40,641 bases of DNA from Achromobacter denitrificans NBRC 15125 (lineage in GTDB: Bacteria > Pseudomonadota > Gammaproteobacteria > Burkholderiales > Burkholderiaceae_B). The stretch is taken from NCBI RefSeq assembly GCF_001571365.1, contig NZ_BCTQ01000046.1, positions 1 to 40,641 of the forward strand, read 5' to 3'. The position numbers and the translations under genes are program-made. The stretch's first letter is position 1. Each line of letters begins with the position of its first letter. Under the pieces are notes generated by a model. It did not search any database. It saw only the letters and a program-made list of their open reading frames with translations, and was not told where the DNA came from. Positions 40,468-40,641 of the stretch are shown in pieces.

Positions 40468-40641
40468 ATGGGTGGAGCGCGAGAGTTCTTAAGGAAGAAC
40501 TCAAGTATCCAGCGCGCGAAACCCATGCGGCCGTGGGCAGACAGTGCCTGGCACCGGCCGGAAAACAACCGATTGCGGCCGCATGGGTTGCGCGCGCTGG
40601 AGAGCAATGCTCTCGCTTAAGAACTCTCGCGCTCCACCCAT
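40468..40641. repeat. Nested inverted-repeat (REP/MITE-like) element, cut by the window edge
   Basis: Positions 40468-40493 are the exact reverse complement of 40616-40641 (26-bp arms reaching the window end). Inside, 40509-40533 pairs with 40576-40600 at 24 of 25 positions. Smaller hairpins lie between the arms: AGTTCTT/AAGAACT (40484-40501) and GAGAGC/GCTCTC (40600-40614). Four ATGGGT-containing modules alternate in orientation (40468, 40526, 40583, 40641). There is no coding potential. It may be a repetitive extragenic palindrome cluster, a non-autonomous mobile element or a structured RNA. Confidence 0.75.

Overview
This GC-rich window reads like a chromosome segment of an Alcaligenaceae betaproteobacterium, most likely Bordetella or a close relative such as Achromobacter. 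The grounds are three Bug/TctC-type periplasmic solute receptors, a PhaM-type polyhydroxyalkanoate granule protein, a classical type V autotransporter, a GNA1162-type lipoprotein trio and dense gene packing with many ATGA stop/start overlaps. The genus is inferred from gene families, not from a marker gene. There are 36 coding sequences. I saw no rRNA, tRNA, CRISPR array or transposase.

Positions 1-9200 are a core envelope and sugar-nucleotide block: the end of a glycine-zipper membrane protein, a PhaM-type granule protein, glmU, a DHA2-type drug exporter, UDP-glucose dehydrogenase (ugd) coupled to a GT-B glycosyltransferase, an Lrp/AsnC regulator and glmS. GlmS and GlmU supply UDP-GlcNAc and Ugd supplies UDP-glucuronate, so the block feeds peptidoglycan, LPS and surface polysaccharide.

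Positions 9277-21704 are an accessory catabolic island for an unidentified organic acid. A leftward operon carries a fused DctQM TRAP permease, an MmgE/PrpD protein and a Bug receptor. Facing it are a DctP receptor and a FadR-type GntR regulator. A second divergent pair of operons follows: leftward, a carboxymuconolactone-decarboxylase-like protein and a hydroxyacid dehydrogenase; rightward, a lactonase-like metallo-hydrolase, two SDRs, a second hydroxyacid dehydrogenase and a Bug receptor. Their shared promoter region has two overlapping palindromes over a perfect TATAAT, and a related half-site lies between the TRAP operons. I infer that the GntR protein controls both.

Positions 21705-25282 hold an AT-rich regulatory region with repeats on a 33-bp register, followed by an RGD-containing autotransporter. 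Positions 25317-32524 hold an osmolyte transporter (proP), a TerC-UspA stress pair, a membrane J-domain protein, a spermidine-synthase-like methyltransferase-fold protein and a CsgG/DUF4810/DUF799 lipoprotein operon.

Positions 32554-40641 hold an unusual papain-like peptidase fused to an alpha/beta hydrolase, an amidase-Bug-LysR unit, dkgB with a YafC-like LysR regulator, and a membrane protein of unknown function. The last 175 bases are a nested inverted-repeat element that runs to the window edge. The best candidates for undescribed biology are the peptidase-hydrolase fusion, the catabolic island with its palindromic operator, the 33-bp repeats upstream of the autotransporter and the terminal element.
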